Shown here one piece after another: positions 23,120 to 31,372 of a stretch of DNA of 44,543 nt. The stretch covers positions 1 to 44,543 of the forward strand of contig UQQR01000012.1 of the NCBI GenBank assembly GCA_900543215.1, written 5' to 3'. Numbering within the stretch: the first letter of the stretch is position 1; each line of letters opens with the position of its first letter. This DNA is from an uncultured Oscillospiraceae bacterium. GTDB taxonomy: Bacteria > Bacillota > Clostridia > Oscillospirales > Acutalibacteraceae. The position numbers were made by a program, and so were the translations under genes. A model generated the notes under the pieces. That model saw only the letters and a program-made list of their open reading frames with translations. It had not been told where the DNA came from and did no database searches.

Positions 23120-24102
23120 AGCCGCTTTATATTTTGGATATACTCAGAAGAAAAAGCGACGAAGCCCACCCCATAACCGCCGCGGTGATATGTAAGGAGC
23201 TTGAAAGCTACGGAATTACGGCAGAAAGAAAATCCGTATACTCGGATATAGCCGCGCTTGAGGAATACGGCTATGACATTATTAAGTCCGTCAATCCAAG
23301 AGGATGGTTTTTGGGTTCAAGAGAGTTTGAGGAACCCGAAATTTATTTGCTTGCCGACGCCGTGAGAACCGCCAAATTTATAAGCGCGTCAAAAACCGCG
23401 GGAATTATCAATAAGCTTGACGGATTTTTGTCCGAAGGGCAACGGGCAAAGCGGGAAAAACGGGTTTATTTTTCGGCAAATTCAAAATGCTCAAACGAAG
23501 AGATTTTTTACAGCATTGATTGCATAAGCGAAGCGATACAGACGGGTGTTAAAATAGAATTCGATTATATAAGCCGTGTACTTTCGCCTGACAGGGAGCT
23601 TGTAAAGCAGTCCCGTCATATGAAAATAAGTCCCTACGCGCTTACTTGGCAGGACGACCACTATTATGTTATAGGAAATTACGAAAAGTACGATAACCTT
23701 ATTCATCTAAGGCTTGATCGTATGTATTCGGTACGGCAGACAAAGGAAAAATCAAGGCATTTTTCGCTTGTCAGCAAATACAGCGACCGTTTTGATGTTT
23801 CGGATTACACATCGGGACTTTTCAGTATGTACGGAGGAAAGCTTTGCACCGTTACGCTGTGCTGTAAAAAGTCTGTAATAGAGCAAGCAACTGACAGGTT
23901 CGGCGAAAATATTTTTATTAAAAATGTTACCGAGGATGAATTTTGTTTTTCGGTGGACGCGGCGCTTTCAGACGCGCTTGTCACTTGGATTATAAGCTAC
24001 GGCGATAAAATAAGGGTTGTTTCGCCCAAGGAGCTTATCGATATGACTGTCCTAAGGGCAGAGGAAGTATTAAAAATTTACAGCTGTGGAGAGAAAAAAT
24101 GA
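23092..24102 (+). CDS. WYL-domain transcriptional regulator
   Basis: A 336-residue regulator with an N-terminal winged HTH (residues about 8-70: LYILDILRRKSD and VYSDIAALEEYGYDI) and a WYL domain from about residue 140. The WYL part carries KISPYALTWQDDHYYVIGN and LIHLRLDRM; in this family the basic and aromatic positions bind nucleic acid or small ligands. A C-terminal WCX-like extension follows to residue 336. AAGGAGAAGG is the ribosome binding site, inside the rnmV end. The stop overlaps the DUF1846 start as ATGA, so the two are translationally coupled. Targets are unknown. Confidence 0.88.
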   Translation: MAKKYGHRLKPLYILDILRRKSDEAHPITAAVICKELESYGITAERKSVYSDIAALEEYGYDIIKSVNPRGWFLGSREFEEPEIYLLADAVRTAKFISASKTAGIINKLDGFLSEGQRAKREKRVYFSANSKCSNEEIFYSIDCISEAIQTGVKIEFDYISRVLSPDRELVKQSRHMKISPYALTWQDDHYYVIGNYEKYDNLIHLRLDRMYSVRQTKEKSRHFSLVSKYSDRFDVSDYTSGLFSMYGGKLCTVTLCCKKSVIEQATDRFGENIFIKNVTEDEFCFSVDAALSDALVTWIISYGDKIRVVSPKELIDMTVLRAEEVLKIYSCGEKK

Positions 24103-25583
24103 GTAAAATCGGATTTGACAACAAAAAATACATTGAACTGCAATCAAAAAACATCAGGGACAGAATAACAATGTTCGGCGGCAAGCTTTATATGGAATTC
24201 GGCGGCAAGCTGTTTGACGACTATCACGCCGCAAGGGTTCTGCCGGGATTTGAGCCTGACGCAAAGGTGAAAATGCTTATGGAACTTAAGGACGACGCGG
24301 AAATCGTAATTGCGATAAATGCGGACGCGATAGAAAAAAACAAGCGCAGGGGAGACCTCGGTATAACCTATGACCTTGACACCCTAAGGCTAATTGACGC
24401 ATTCAGGGGTATAGGACTTTATGTGGGAAGTGTTGTAATTACCCGTTATACGGGTCAGCCGTTAGCGGAGGCGTTTGAAAACCGCCTTAAAAAGCTTGGA
24501 GTAAAGGTATACAGGCATTACCCGATAAAGGATTACCCCTCAAATATACCATACATAATAAGCGAAAACGGATTTGGTAAAAACGATTACATAAAAACCG
24601 AAAGAAAGCTTATTGTTGTTACCGCACCCGGTCCCGGAAGCGGAAAAATGGCAACCTGCCTTTCCCAGCTTTATCACGAGCATAAGCACGGAGTTAAAGC
24701 AGGCTACGCAAAATTTGAGACATTTCCTATCTGGAATTTATCGCTTAAGCACCCGGTAAACATTGCATACGAAGCGGCGACCGCCGACCTTGACGATGTG
24801 AATATGATTGACCCGTTCCATCTCGAAGCCTACGGAGAAACCACAGTAAATTACAACAGGGATATTGAGATATTTCCCGTGCTTAACGCAATGCTTGATG
24901 GGATACTCGGCAAATCTCCGTATAAGAGCCCTACGGATATGGGCGTCAATATGGCAGGCTACGGCATTATTGACGATGATGCCGTGAGAGCTGCCGCAAA
25001 GCAGGAAATAGTACGAAGATACTATGCGGCGGCAGTAAGCGTAAGACAGGGCTTAGCCGAGCAAAGCGATATTTCTAAGATTGAGCTTTTAATGAACCAG
25101 GCGGGAGTTTCCTCTGTTGACAGACCGGTGGTTGCGGCGGCAATAAATAAAGCGGAGCTTACGGGTGCGCCTGCGGCGGCAATAGAACTGCCGGACGGAA
25201 GACTTGTGACAGGTAAGACCTCAAGCCTGCTCGGACCTGCGGCGGCAATGCTTTTAAATGCGCTTAAGGAGCTTGCCGGAATACCCGATAATGTCAATCT
25301 TATTTCTCCGTCCGTAATAGAGCCGATACAAAGATTAAAAACCGAAATTATGGGCAATCACAACCCGAGACTGCACACGGACGAGGTGCTTATTGCGCTT
25401 TCAATTTGCGCGGCGACAAGCGATATTGCTAAAAACGCTCTTGATACTGTCCGTCTCTTAAAGGGTACGGAAGCACATTCAAGCGTTATATTGGCACGGG
25501 TTGATGAACAGCTTTTCAGAAAATTAGGTGTTAATATGACTTGTGAACCGAATTATCAAACAAAAAAGCTGTACCACAACTGA
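24099..25583 (+). CDS. DUF1846-family protein
   Basis: A 494-residue member of the DUF1846 family, recognisable from GFDNKKYIELQSKNI at the N-terminus, LPGFEPDAKVKML, and the glycine-rich TAPGPGSGKMATCLSQLYHEH near residue 172, which looks like a nucleotide-binding P-loop. The family is widespread in anaerobes and lactic acid bacteria; its biochemical role is not established. It begins 4 bases inside the WYL regulator gene, so the regulator may control it or sense its product. No clear terminator follows; downstream DNA is compositionally different. Confidence 0.88.
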   Translation: MSKIGFDNKKYIELQSKNIRDRITMFGGKLYMEFGGKLFDDYHAARVLPGFEPDAKVKMLMELKDDAEIVIAINADAIEKNKRRGDLGITYDLDTLRLIDAFRGIGLYVGSVVITRYTGQPLAEAFENRLKKLGVKVYRHYPIKDYPSNIPYIISENGFGKNDYIKTERKLIVVTAPGPGSGKMATCLSQLYHEHKHGVKAGYAKFETFPIWNLSLKHPVNIAYEAATADLDDVNMIDPFHLEAYGETTVNYNRDIEIFPVLNAMLDGILGKSPYKSPTDMGVNMAGYGIIDDDAVRAAAKQEIVRRYYAAAVSVRQGLAEQSDISKIELLMNQAGVSSVDRPVVAAAINKAELTGAPAAAIELPDGRLVTGKTSSLLGPAAAMLLNALKELAGIPDNVNLISPSVIEPIQRLKTEIMGNHNPRLHTDEVLIALSICAATSDIAKNALDTVRLLKGTEAHSSVILARVDEQLFRKLGVNMTCEPNYQTKKLYHN

Positions 25584-25737
25584 TTTTATGAAAACCTGCA
25601 ATTTATTGAACAGTATGATATGGTTTTTACGAAGTAAAAAGCAAAGTATATGAAAAAGTATACGTACTGAAATATCGCTACAATCGGATTTCTTGTGCCT
25701 GAGAACGGTATTTCGCATTAATTGGGGGGAGAAACCT

Positions 25738-26241
25738 ATTATCGTTGCAACTGCGATACAAAAGATGATTGATTTTTATAATGGCAATATACACGACATT
25801 GACCATTTTCTTAAGGTTTGGGCATTGGCAAAGACCATCGGAGAACTGGAGGGTTTGGACAAGCACACACAGGAGGTTTTGGAGCTTGCCGCCGTTGTGC
25901 ATGACATTGCATGTCCGCTGTGTCGGGAAAAATACGGTAATACCAACGGCAAAAATCAAGAGTCAGAGAGCCCGCAGTTAGTGAAAATGTTTTTCGAGAA
26001 GCTTTCGGTTGACCCCTGCGATGCGGAATGCATTTCATGGTTGGTTGCGCACCACCACACTTACACAAATATTGATGGAGCGGATCATCAGATCCTGCTG
26101 GAAGCAGATTTCCTGATCAATGCGGGCGAGGGCGCTTACTCACGCTCGGCAATCGAAAATTTTCGTCAGCGCGTATTCCGTACGGCAGCAGGTACGAAAC
26201 TGTTGGACAGCATATATCCGAGGGATGCGGATAATACATAG
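25738..26241 (+). CDS. HD-domain phosphohydrolase-like protein, start codon ATT or defective
   Basis: A small HD-superfamily protein of about 167 residues. Metal-binding positions are visible in DIDHFLKVWALAKTIGELEG, AAVVHDIACPLC (the HD pair), LVAHHHTY, and a downstream Asp in LLEADFLIN. The normal N-terminus of such proteins would begin where the sequence has ATT-ATC (25738), 6 bases after GGGGGGAG (25724-25731). No ATG, GTG or TTG in frame fits that site: TTG 25693 lies before it and ATG 25765 has no ribosome binding site. So it either uses the rare ATT start or has lost its start. Codon use differs from neighbours, suggesting later acquisition. The substrate is unknown. Confidence 0.65.
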   Translation: MIVATAIQKMIDFYNGNIHDIDHFLKVWALAKTIGELEGLDKHTQEVLELAAVVHDIACPLCREKYGNTNGKNQESESPQLVKMFFEKLSVDPCDAECISWLVAHHHTYTNIDGADHQILLEADFLINAGEGAYSRSAIENFRQRVFRTAAGTKLLDSIYPRDADNT

Positions 26242-26276
26242 GTTTTACAATCAAAATCAATTTGTGATGCAATGAA

Positions 26277-26585
26277 ATGATTGAAACTAAGATAATTGAT
26301 GCGAGGCACAAGGCAGATATAAACATTCCGAATGAACCGTTTCGGATATTCGGAAAAATTGTTTTATCATACGAAGGTAAAAACCGGGCATACAAATTAC
26401 TCCGATTTGATTCCGAAAATATAACTGAAATGTGCTTTTCGGACGAAAATTACGATTACGATTCTATGACGGACAGCACTTTTCTCGATGCTTACGATGG
26501 AGATAAATGGGTCGGACTGGCTATTCTTCAACCGGGATTTTTTAAATATATGTATCTGTACGACCTGAAGTTTGCACCGCTGTAA
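26277..26585 (+). pseudogene. truncated GNAT acetyltransferase (streptothricin-acetyltransferase-like N-terminus)
   Basis: A 102-residue frame from ATG 26277. The text resembles the N-terminal half of GNAT acetyltransferases of the SatA type: PFRIFGKIVLSYEG, then AYDGDKWVGLAILQPG and YMYLYDLKFAPL. In intact members the last string continues into the acetyl-CoA-binding motif R/Q-x-x-G-x-G/A; here a stop follows at once, so the catalytic core is missing. No good ribosome binding site is visible. The next 140 bases contain no continuation in any frame that I can recognise. Read as a decayed gene. Confidence 0.6.
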
Positions 26586-26677
26586 ACAAAGATAAAGGAA
26601 TTTTCAGTCCGCATTTGTTTATGTGGTCGGGGAATATGATTTTTCAAAAAGTGGCGTTGAAACACCAAAATAAGCGT

Positions 26678-26718
26678 AAAAAATGACCGAAAGCGGAGAA
26701 CAAACTCTGCTTTCGGTC
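26678..26718 (-). terminator. intrinsic terminator of tRNA-Gln/tRNA-His unit
   Basis: A 10-bp stem (26685-26694 with 26709-26718, GACCGAAAGC) extended by 3 more pairs past one mismatch. On the minus strand a T-run (26684 down to 26678) follows. It lies 7 bases beyond the tRNA-Gln CCA end. Confidence 0.85.
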
Positions 26719-26725
26719 AAAATTT

Positions 26726-26800
26726 TGGCTGGGGTGGCGAGATTCGAACTCACGAATGCAGCAGTCAAAGTGCTGTGTCTTACCGCTTGACGACACCCCA
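26726..26800 (-). tRNA. tRNA-Gln(TTG)
   Basis: A 75-base cloverleaf with encoded CCA. The acceptor TGGGGTG pairs with CACCCCA (a U1-A72 first pair, typical of tRNA-Gln), discriminator G. The anticodon stem CAGCA/TGCTG encloses CTTTGAC, giving anticodon TTG. Confidence 0.96.
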
Positions 26801-26885
26801 ATGTTAAGTTTTGTTAAAAAAATTCCGCCGCTGTACGGCAGCAACGGACGATAGGAGAACGGCACGGCAAGCGTGCCTTAAATTA

Positions 26886-26963
26886 TGGGGTGGAAGATGG
26901 GATTCGAACCCACGGTCTCCAGTGCCACAAACTGGCGCTTTAACCAACTAAGCTACATCCACC
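26886..26963 (-). tRNA. tRNA-His(GTG)
   Basis: A 78-base cloverleaf counted with the extra 5' G (G-1 opposite C73, at 26963) that marks tRNA-His, and encoded CCA. The anticodon stem CCAGT/ACTGG encloses TTGTGGC, giving anticodon GTG. It is 85 bases upstream of tRNA-Gln on the same strand, with no strong terminator between, so both likely share a transcript. Confidence 0.95.
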
Positions 26964-26977
26964 ATAGAACAAACACT

Positions 26978-27005
26978 ATTATACCATAGAAAACGCATTT
27001 GTCAA
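26978..27005 (-). promoter_or_regulatory. sigma-A promoter of tRNA-His/tRNA-Gln
   Basis: On the minus strand, TTGACA (27000-27005) and TATAAT (26978-26983) are 16 bases apart, ending 15 bases before the tRNA-His 5' end. Confidence 0.9.
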
Positions 27006-27018
27006 CAAAAATTTTTGC

Positions 27019-27231
27019 CTAAAGCGAAAAATCCTCGGGCTTATAGTTATCCGCTATCTTAATTCGTTCGGGCACCCGTTTAAGAGGGTCGTATTTATAG
27101 TGCCGACAGGAGTCCCTAAGCTCGGTAACGCCGTGTTTTATGCAAAGAATTTCGTTGTTCATAGGAGACCTTTTGCCGTGCACGCAATAGCTGCACGAGT
27201 GCGGCAGCTTTTTATTAAACATATCAGACAT
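27019..27231 (-). CDS. small four-cysteine protein of unknown function
   Basis: A 70-residue protein with Cys13, Cys16, Cys30 and Cys42 (CSYC, ILC, DSC), likely binding one zinc ion. After the last Cys comes RHYKYDPLKRVP and an acidic tail. I recall similar short proteins in other Clostridia but know no assigned function. ATG 27231 was chosen because GGTGAT, complementary to the 16S anti-Shine-Dalgarno end, stands about 6 bases upstream; GTG 27240 lies within that site. It follows ylbJ by 17 bases, so it is probably in the same, sporulation-linked, transcription unit. Confidence 0.8.
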   Translation of the reverse strand: MSDMFNKKLPHSCSYCVHGKRSPMNNEILCIKHGVTELRDSCRHYKYDPLKRVPERIKIADNYKPEDFSL

Positions 27232-27248
27232 TCTTATCACCGAAAATA

Positions 27249-28304
27249 TTATACGATATCGTCGATGATTTTTCCAGTATTATTTTTGTAATAAAGCGAT
27301 ATTATTAAAATAATTACCATACTCAGCATTGAAAAGCTGAGTGCGGCGCCGCCTCGGTACGCTTTAAAAACAGGTGCGGTGCTTGTCGGGACGGTTATTT
27401 TAAAGCACTTAATGAGAATTTTTGTTATAACGGCTGACAATGCACCGTGTGCTATGCGAAAGCTTATAAAAAGCATAGGCTTAATTTTAATTTTTTTGCC
27501 TACACTTAAAACCTGACACCATATGCTTAATCCGGCGAAACCTAATAAAAAAGCCGTCCAAAGCACGCTTTTTACACCGTAAACCCCATTTGTAACCTCT
27601 GTTAATGCGGAAATATATTTTAAAATGTGATATTTCTCCGAATAGTAAGTAAGATAAGAGTTTAAAGAAGAAAAAAAGATAACATAACCGCAAATGCCGA
27701 ATACCGCTTTTGCGGCAGAAGCCGAAGATATTACAAAATTATCCGACGGCGATGGAATATTTAATTTTTTTTCTTCGGAGCAGTCGTCCTTTTGCATCAG
27801 AAATGAACAGAAAAGGCTTATTATGAATGATGATACAATATGCGCCGTAAGCGAAACCCAACCAACAGCCTTTGAGCCGTATATGCCATTTCCTACTGCT
27901 ATAACTATAAACGCCGGACCGGCATTGACGCAGTAATTAAGCATTATTCCCGCGTTTTCGGGAGTAATCCGTCCGTTTTCGACTGAATCGTTTATTAGCT
28001 TCGCGCCGATCGGGTATCCGCCTATCATACTTAAAATCATAACGGAAAACATTTCCCCCGATATGCCAAAAGCCCTTTTTGTGAGCGGTGAAACGGCTTT
28101 TAAACACCCGAAAAACCCCGAATTGCTTAAAAACAGCACGCACACAGTAAACGGAAACAGGGACGGAATTATTATTCTTCCCGAAATAAGTATGCCCTCC
28201 GCCGCACCGGCAGCGGATATATCAGGTTCTGCCAGCATAAGCAGGATAAGCATAAAAAAGCAGACGGTTAAAATTATTCTCGGTAAAGCGGATATACCTT
28301 TCAT
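27249..28304 (-). CDS. ylbJ: sporulation integral membrane protein YlbJ
   Basis: A 351-residue polytopic membrane protein with about eight hydrophobic segments. It contains nucleoside-recognition (Gate) domain signatures, notably MIGGYPIGAKLINDSVENG near residue 93 and NAGPAFIVIAVG. In Bacillus subtilis ylbJ belongs to the sigma-E regulon and is needed for spore cortex formation. ATG 28304 follows AAGGAGAG by about 7 bases; the TTG two codons earlier is too close to that site. It is divergent from yqfC-yqfD, another sporulation pair. A sigma-E-like -10, CATATAGT, is present on the minus strand at 28324-28331, without a clearly spaced -35. Confidence 0.88.
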   Translation of the reverse strand: MKGISALPRIILTVCFFMLILLMLAEPDISAAGAAEGILISGRIIIPSLFPFTVCVLFLSNSGFFGCLKAVSPLTKRAFGISGEMFSVMILSMIGGYPIGAKLINDSVENGRITPENAGIMLNYCVNAGPAFIVIAVGNGIYGSKAVGWVSLTAHIVSSFIISLFCSFLMQKDDCSEEKKLNIPSPSDNFVISSASAAKAVFGICGYVIFFSSLNSYLTYYSEKYHILKYISALTEVTNGVYGVKSVLWTAFLLGFAGLSIWCQVLSVGKKIKIKPMLFISFRIAHGALSAVITKILIKCFKITVPTSTAPVFKAYRGGAALSFSMLSMVIILIISLYYKNNTGKIIDDIV

Positions 28305-28389
28305 ACGCAACTCTCCTTAAATAACTATATGCTTTTGAGAATTATTATAACAATATTTTCATAACATTAATTGCAGGGGAGTGTGCCAA

Positions 28390-28689
28390 GTGTCGAAAAA
28401 ATTTAAGTTTGTATCGCAAAAGGCAAAGGAAAAATGGCGGATTTTCAACTATGCCGAAAAAAATGTAAACGTCGATATGGTAAAAGGTCCGCACATTGAA
28501 CTTTTCGGCAATCGGGAGATCACGGTTGAGGGATGTCGCGGGGTGCTTGAATACAGCGGCGAATATATTAAACTGAGACTCAACAGGGGAGCGCTCATAC
28601 TTTGCGGAACGGATTTTGATATATCCTGCTTTGAGGGAACTACCATAACGGTAAGAGGGAAAATTTCTTCCGCGGAGTTTTGTGTGTAG
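28390..28689 (+). CDS. yqfC: sporulation protein YqfC (YabP/YqfC family)
   Basis: A 99-residue member of the YabP/YqfC family: PHIELFGNREITVEGCRGVLE and YIKLRLNRGALILCGTDFDI are the conserved core. Family members are made in the mother cell under sigma-E during sporulation. GTG 28390 was chosen over GTG 28381 because AGGGGA (28375-28380) then has suitable spacing. yqfD follows 9 bases later, the usual pairing. Confidence 0.88.
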   Translation: MSKKFKFVSQKAKEKWRIFNYAEKNVNVDMVKGPHIELFGNREITVEGCRGVLEYSGEYIKLRLNRGALILCGTDFDISCFEGTTITVRGKISSAEFCV

Positions 28690-28698
28690 GTGATATAA

Positions 28699-29865
28699 AT
28701 GTTGCTTTTGTATAGGCTGGCAAACGGCTTTGTTGAGCTTGAAATATCCGGAGAAAATGCCGAGTGCTTTATAAATATATGCGTAAAAAACGGTATAACG
28801 CTTTGGCATATAAGGCGGTACGGCAAGAAGCTTTATTGCCGTATGACGGTTAAATGCTTTAAGGCGGTGCGTACCGCGGTTTCGGGGAAAAAACTTAAAA
28901 TCCACATAATCAAAAAAATCGGGCTGCCGTTTCTTGCGGCAAGGTACAGAAAGCGTTACGGAATTTTAGTCGGTGTTGTAGTATTTTTTGCTGTTTTAAA
29001 GCTTCTGTCCTGCTTTGTATGGACAATAGAAGTTGTCGGAAACGAAAGAGTAAATACAGAAAAAATACTTACCGCCTGCGAACAGCTCGGCGTTAAGGGG
29101 GGAATGAAAAAGCGCGGCTTTAATCCCAAAAATGCGGGGCAAAAGCTTTTGCTTAGCGTGGACGGACTTTCATGGGCGGCATTTAATGTTGAGGGATGCA
29201 AAATTACCGTCAATGTAAGCGAAATGAAGGACAGTTTAAAAGAAGCCGGTAAACCGTCAAATTTAAAAGCAAAGGCGGACGGAATTATAACAAAAATAGA
29301 TGTAACCGCCGGAAACTGTGTTGTAAAGGCAGGAGATACCGTGAAAAAAGGCGACCTTTTGGTTTCGGGCGTTGTTGAAAATGAAAATAATGTAAAATTT
29401 GTACATTCCATCGGTAAAATCGAAGCGAAAACACAACGGGAAATAACCGTTTCGGCAGGCTATGTTAAGAAAGAAAAGGTAAAAACGGGAAAAGTCATAA
29501 ACAAACGGGTTATTGAGCTTTTCGGTTTTAAAATACCGCTTTACCTCGGCTGTGTAAATGAGAAATATGAAAGCTGTCTTAAAACAGAAAGAGTGTCGCT
29601 CTTCGGTAACGGACTGCCGCTTAGAATATACACACGGCGCTTTGAAATTTTGGAGGAAAAAACCGAAAAATTGGACAGAAAACAGCTTGAAAACGAGCTT
29701 TTAAGGCTTTTTGCCGAAAGGGTAAGGGTAGAAAAAACAGGCGATTTTGAGGTCGAAAACCGTGAATTTGACGAAATTGAGGGCGGTATGAGGTTAAAAA
29801 CGGTGATTTCGGCGTCCGAAGACATTGCGGCGGAGGATATTCTGTTATTTAATACTGGAAATTGA
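28699..29865 (+). CDS. yqfD: sporulation protein YqfD
   Basis: A 388-residue protein with an N-terminal cytoplasmic domain (1-90), one transmembrane segment (about 92-108: YGILVGVVVFFAVLKLL), and an extracytoplasmic C-terminal part. WTIEVVGNERVNTEKIL after the membrane resembles the POTRA-like start of this family, and KADGIITKIDVTAGNCVVKAGDTVKKGD looks like a lipoyl/hammerhead-type fold. YqfD is a sigma-E-dependent sporulation membrane protein in Bacillus, always beside YqfC. The ribosome binding site is GGTGAT, 3-8 bases before ATG. Confidence 0.9.
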   Translation: MLLLYRLANGFVELEISGENAECFINICVKNGITLWHIRRYGKKLYCRMTVKCFKAVRTAVSGKKLKIHIIKKIGLPFLAARYRKRYGILVGVVVFFAVLKLLSCFVWTIEVVGNERVNTEKILTACEQLGVKGGMKKRGFNPKNAGQKLLLSVDGLSWAAFNVEGCKITVNVSEMKDSLKEAGKPSNLKAKADGIITKIDVTAGNCVVKAGDTVKKGDLLVSGVVENENNVKFVHSIGKIEAKTQREITVSAGYVKKEKVKTGKVINKRVIELFGFKIPLYLGCVNEKYESCLKTERVSLFGNGLPLRIYTRRFEILEEKTEKLDRKQLENELLRLFAERVRVEKTGDFEVENREFDEIEGGMRLKTVISASEDIAAEDILLFNTGN

Positions 29866-29874
29866 GAAAAATTG

Positions 29875-29883
29875 TGGTATAAT
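29875..29883 (+). promoter_or_regulatory. extended -10 promoter candidate for phoH operon
   Basis: TGGTATAAT forms an extended -10 (TATAAT at 29878-29883) between yqfD and phoH. No strong -35 is present at 17 bases, which extended -10 promoters can tolerate. It would free phoH-ybeY-era from sporulation-only control. Confidence 0.6.
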
Positions 29884-29914
29884 ATTATAAAAGGAAACTA
29901 AGGGAGATAACAGC

Positions 29915-30874
29915 TTGTTTGAGCAGACGGTCGATATTGAACGCATAGAGCAAATCGTTAATTTGTTCGGGAATTTTGATGAGAACATTAAGCAGATTGA
30001 AAAAAAGTATGGGGTTACCGTAACCTCACACGGCAGTCAGATAAAAATCAGGGGTGAGGTCACCGCGGTTATGAATGCCGTGCGCACCGTTGAGGCTCTG
30101 CTTACCATGATAAATAAGGGCGAAACAATAACCGACCGTGATGTTAATTATGTAGCTTCTTTGGTTGAGGACGGCGAGGAAAGCAAAATCGACGCCGTGA
30201 CGGACGCAAACTGCGTTTGCATTACCTCAAAGGGTAAGCCTGTAAAGCCTAAAACAATAGGTCAGCGCCGCTATATAGATGCTATAAAGAATAATACGAT
30301 AACGATCGGCGTCGGACCTGCCGGTACGGGCAAAACCTACCTTGCGGTCGCCTGCGCCGTGAGCGCTTTCAGAGCAAAAGAGGTAAACCGTATAATACTT
30401 ACAAGACCTGCGGTTGAGGCGGGCGAAAAGTTAGGCTTTCTTCCGGGCGACCTGCAGCAGAAGGTAGACCCGTATTTAAGACCGCTTTACGACGCGCTTT
30501 TCGAAATGCTCGGCGCCGAGAACTTTCAAAAATGCCAGGAACGGGGCGATATTGAGGTTGCGCCGCTTGCGTATATGAGAGGCCGCACGCTTGACGACAG
30601 CTTTATAATACTTGACGAGGCACAGAATACAACAGGTGAGCAGATGAAAATGTTTCTTACAAGGCTCGGTTTTAATTCAAAAGCGGTCGTCACGGGAGAT
30701 GTAACGCAGATAGATCTGCCGGACGGCAAGCGTTCGGGGCTTAAAGAGGCTGTAAGAATCCTTAAAAATGTTGATGATATTGCAATTCATTACCTGACGG
30801 GTAAGGATGTTGTCCGCCACAGGCTCGTTCAGGAAATTATAAAAGCTTATGAAAGAAGTGCTGAAAAGAAATGA
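29915..30874 (+). CDS. phoH: PhoH family ATPase
   Basis: A 319-residue PhoH-like protein. An N-terminal KH-like RNA-binding region (about 1-85: IEKKYGVTVTSHGSQIKIRG) precedes the ATPase domain with Walker A GPAGTGKTYLA near residue 134 and Walker B FIILDEAQN. GYDV-type downstream motifs end in VVRHRLVQEIIKAYE. Function is linked to RNA metabolism and ribosome maturation through its partner YbeY. The start is TTG 29915 with AAGGGAG upstream. The stop overlaps ybeY as ATGA. Confidence 0.93.
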   Translation: MFEQTVDIERIEQIVNLFGNFDENIKQIEKKYGVTVTSHGSQIKIRGEVTAVMNAVRTVEALLTMINKGETITDRDVNYVASLVEDGEESKIDAVTDANCVCITSKGKPVKPKTIGQRRYIDAIKNNTITIGVGPAGTGKTYLAVACAVSAFRAKEVNRIILTRPAVEAGEKLGFLPGDLQQKVDPYLRPLYDALFEMLGAENFQKCQERGDIEVAPLAYMRGRTLDDSFIILDEAQNTTGEQMKMFLTRLGFNSKAVVTGDVTQIDLPDGKRSGLKEAVRILKNVDDIAIHYLTGKDVVRHRLVQEIIKAYERSAEKK

Positions 30875-31353
30875 GTATTAAAGTTAACATCACCGATGAG
30901 CAAAAGAAAATCAAGCTCCCCACGGGAACAAGGCTTCTTATAAGAAAGTCCTGCATAGCAACTCTTAAATTGGAGGGTTTTGAGGATTCCGCGGAAGTAA
31001 ATGTAACGCTTGTTAATGATGAAATGATTAAGGAAATGAATACAAAATTCCGTAAAATCGAGTCTTCTACCGATGTTCTGTCCTTCCCGCTCGGTGAAAA
31101 CGGAGTTTATGATGTTAACCCCGAAACAGGCGCTAAAATGCTCGGTGATATAGTAATATCGGTTGAACACGCTTATGCTCAGGCAGACCTGTACGGTCAC
31201 GGCCTTGAAAGAGAAATAGCTTTCCTTACCGTACATTCAATGCTTCACCTTTTAGGCTATGACCACGAAAAGGGCGGACTTGAAAAGACGGTTATGCGTG
31301 AAAAGGAAGAAAAGGTGCTTGACGCGCTCGGTCTTGCGCTCAATAAAATCTGA
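30871..31353 (+). CDS. ybeY: rRNA maturation RNase YbeY
   Basis: A 160-residue metal-dependent endoribonuclease for 16S rRNA 3' end processing and ribosome quality control. The zinc-binding triad is His122, His126 and His132 in HSMLHLLGYDH. LNDEMIKEMN-like and STDVLSFPL strings upstream are typical. It overlaps phoH by 4 bases and precedes era by 19 bases. Bacillus has dgkA and cdd between ybeY and era; both are absent here. Confidence 0.95.
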   Translation: MSIKVNITDEQKKIKLPTGTRLLIRKSCIATLKLEGFEDSAEVNVTLVNDEMIKEMNTKFRKIESSTDVLSFPLGENGVYDVNPETGAKMLGDIVISVEHAYAQADLYGHGLEREIAFLTVHSMLHLLGYDHEKGGLEKTVMREKEEKVLDALGLALNKI

Positions 31354-31372
31354 TACATATAGGAACGGATAA

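Noticed and set aside
26586..26725. Continuation of the truncated acetyltransferase in another frame
   Set aside because: A short frame is open but shows none of the acetyl-CoA-binding motif, so it was not joined to the gene.
28345..28905. A 186-codon minus-strand frame crossing yqfC and yqfD
   Set aside because: Both plus-strand genes are recognisable sporulation families; the antisense text is basic and aromatic-rich without domain structure.
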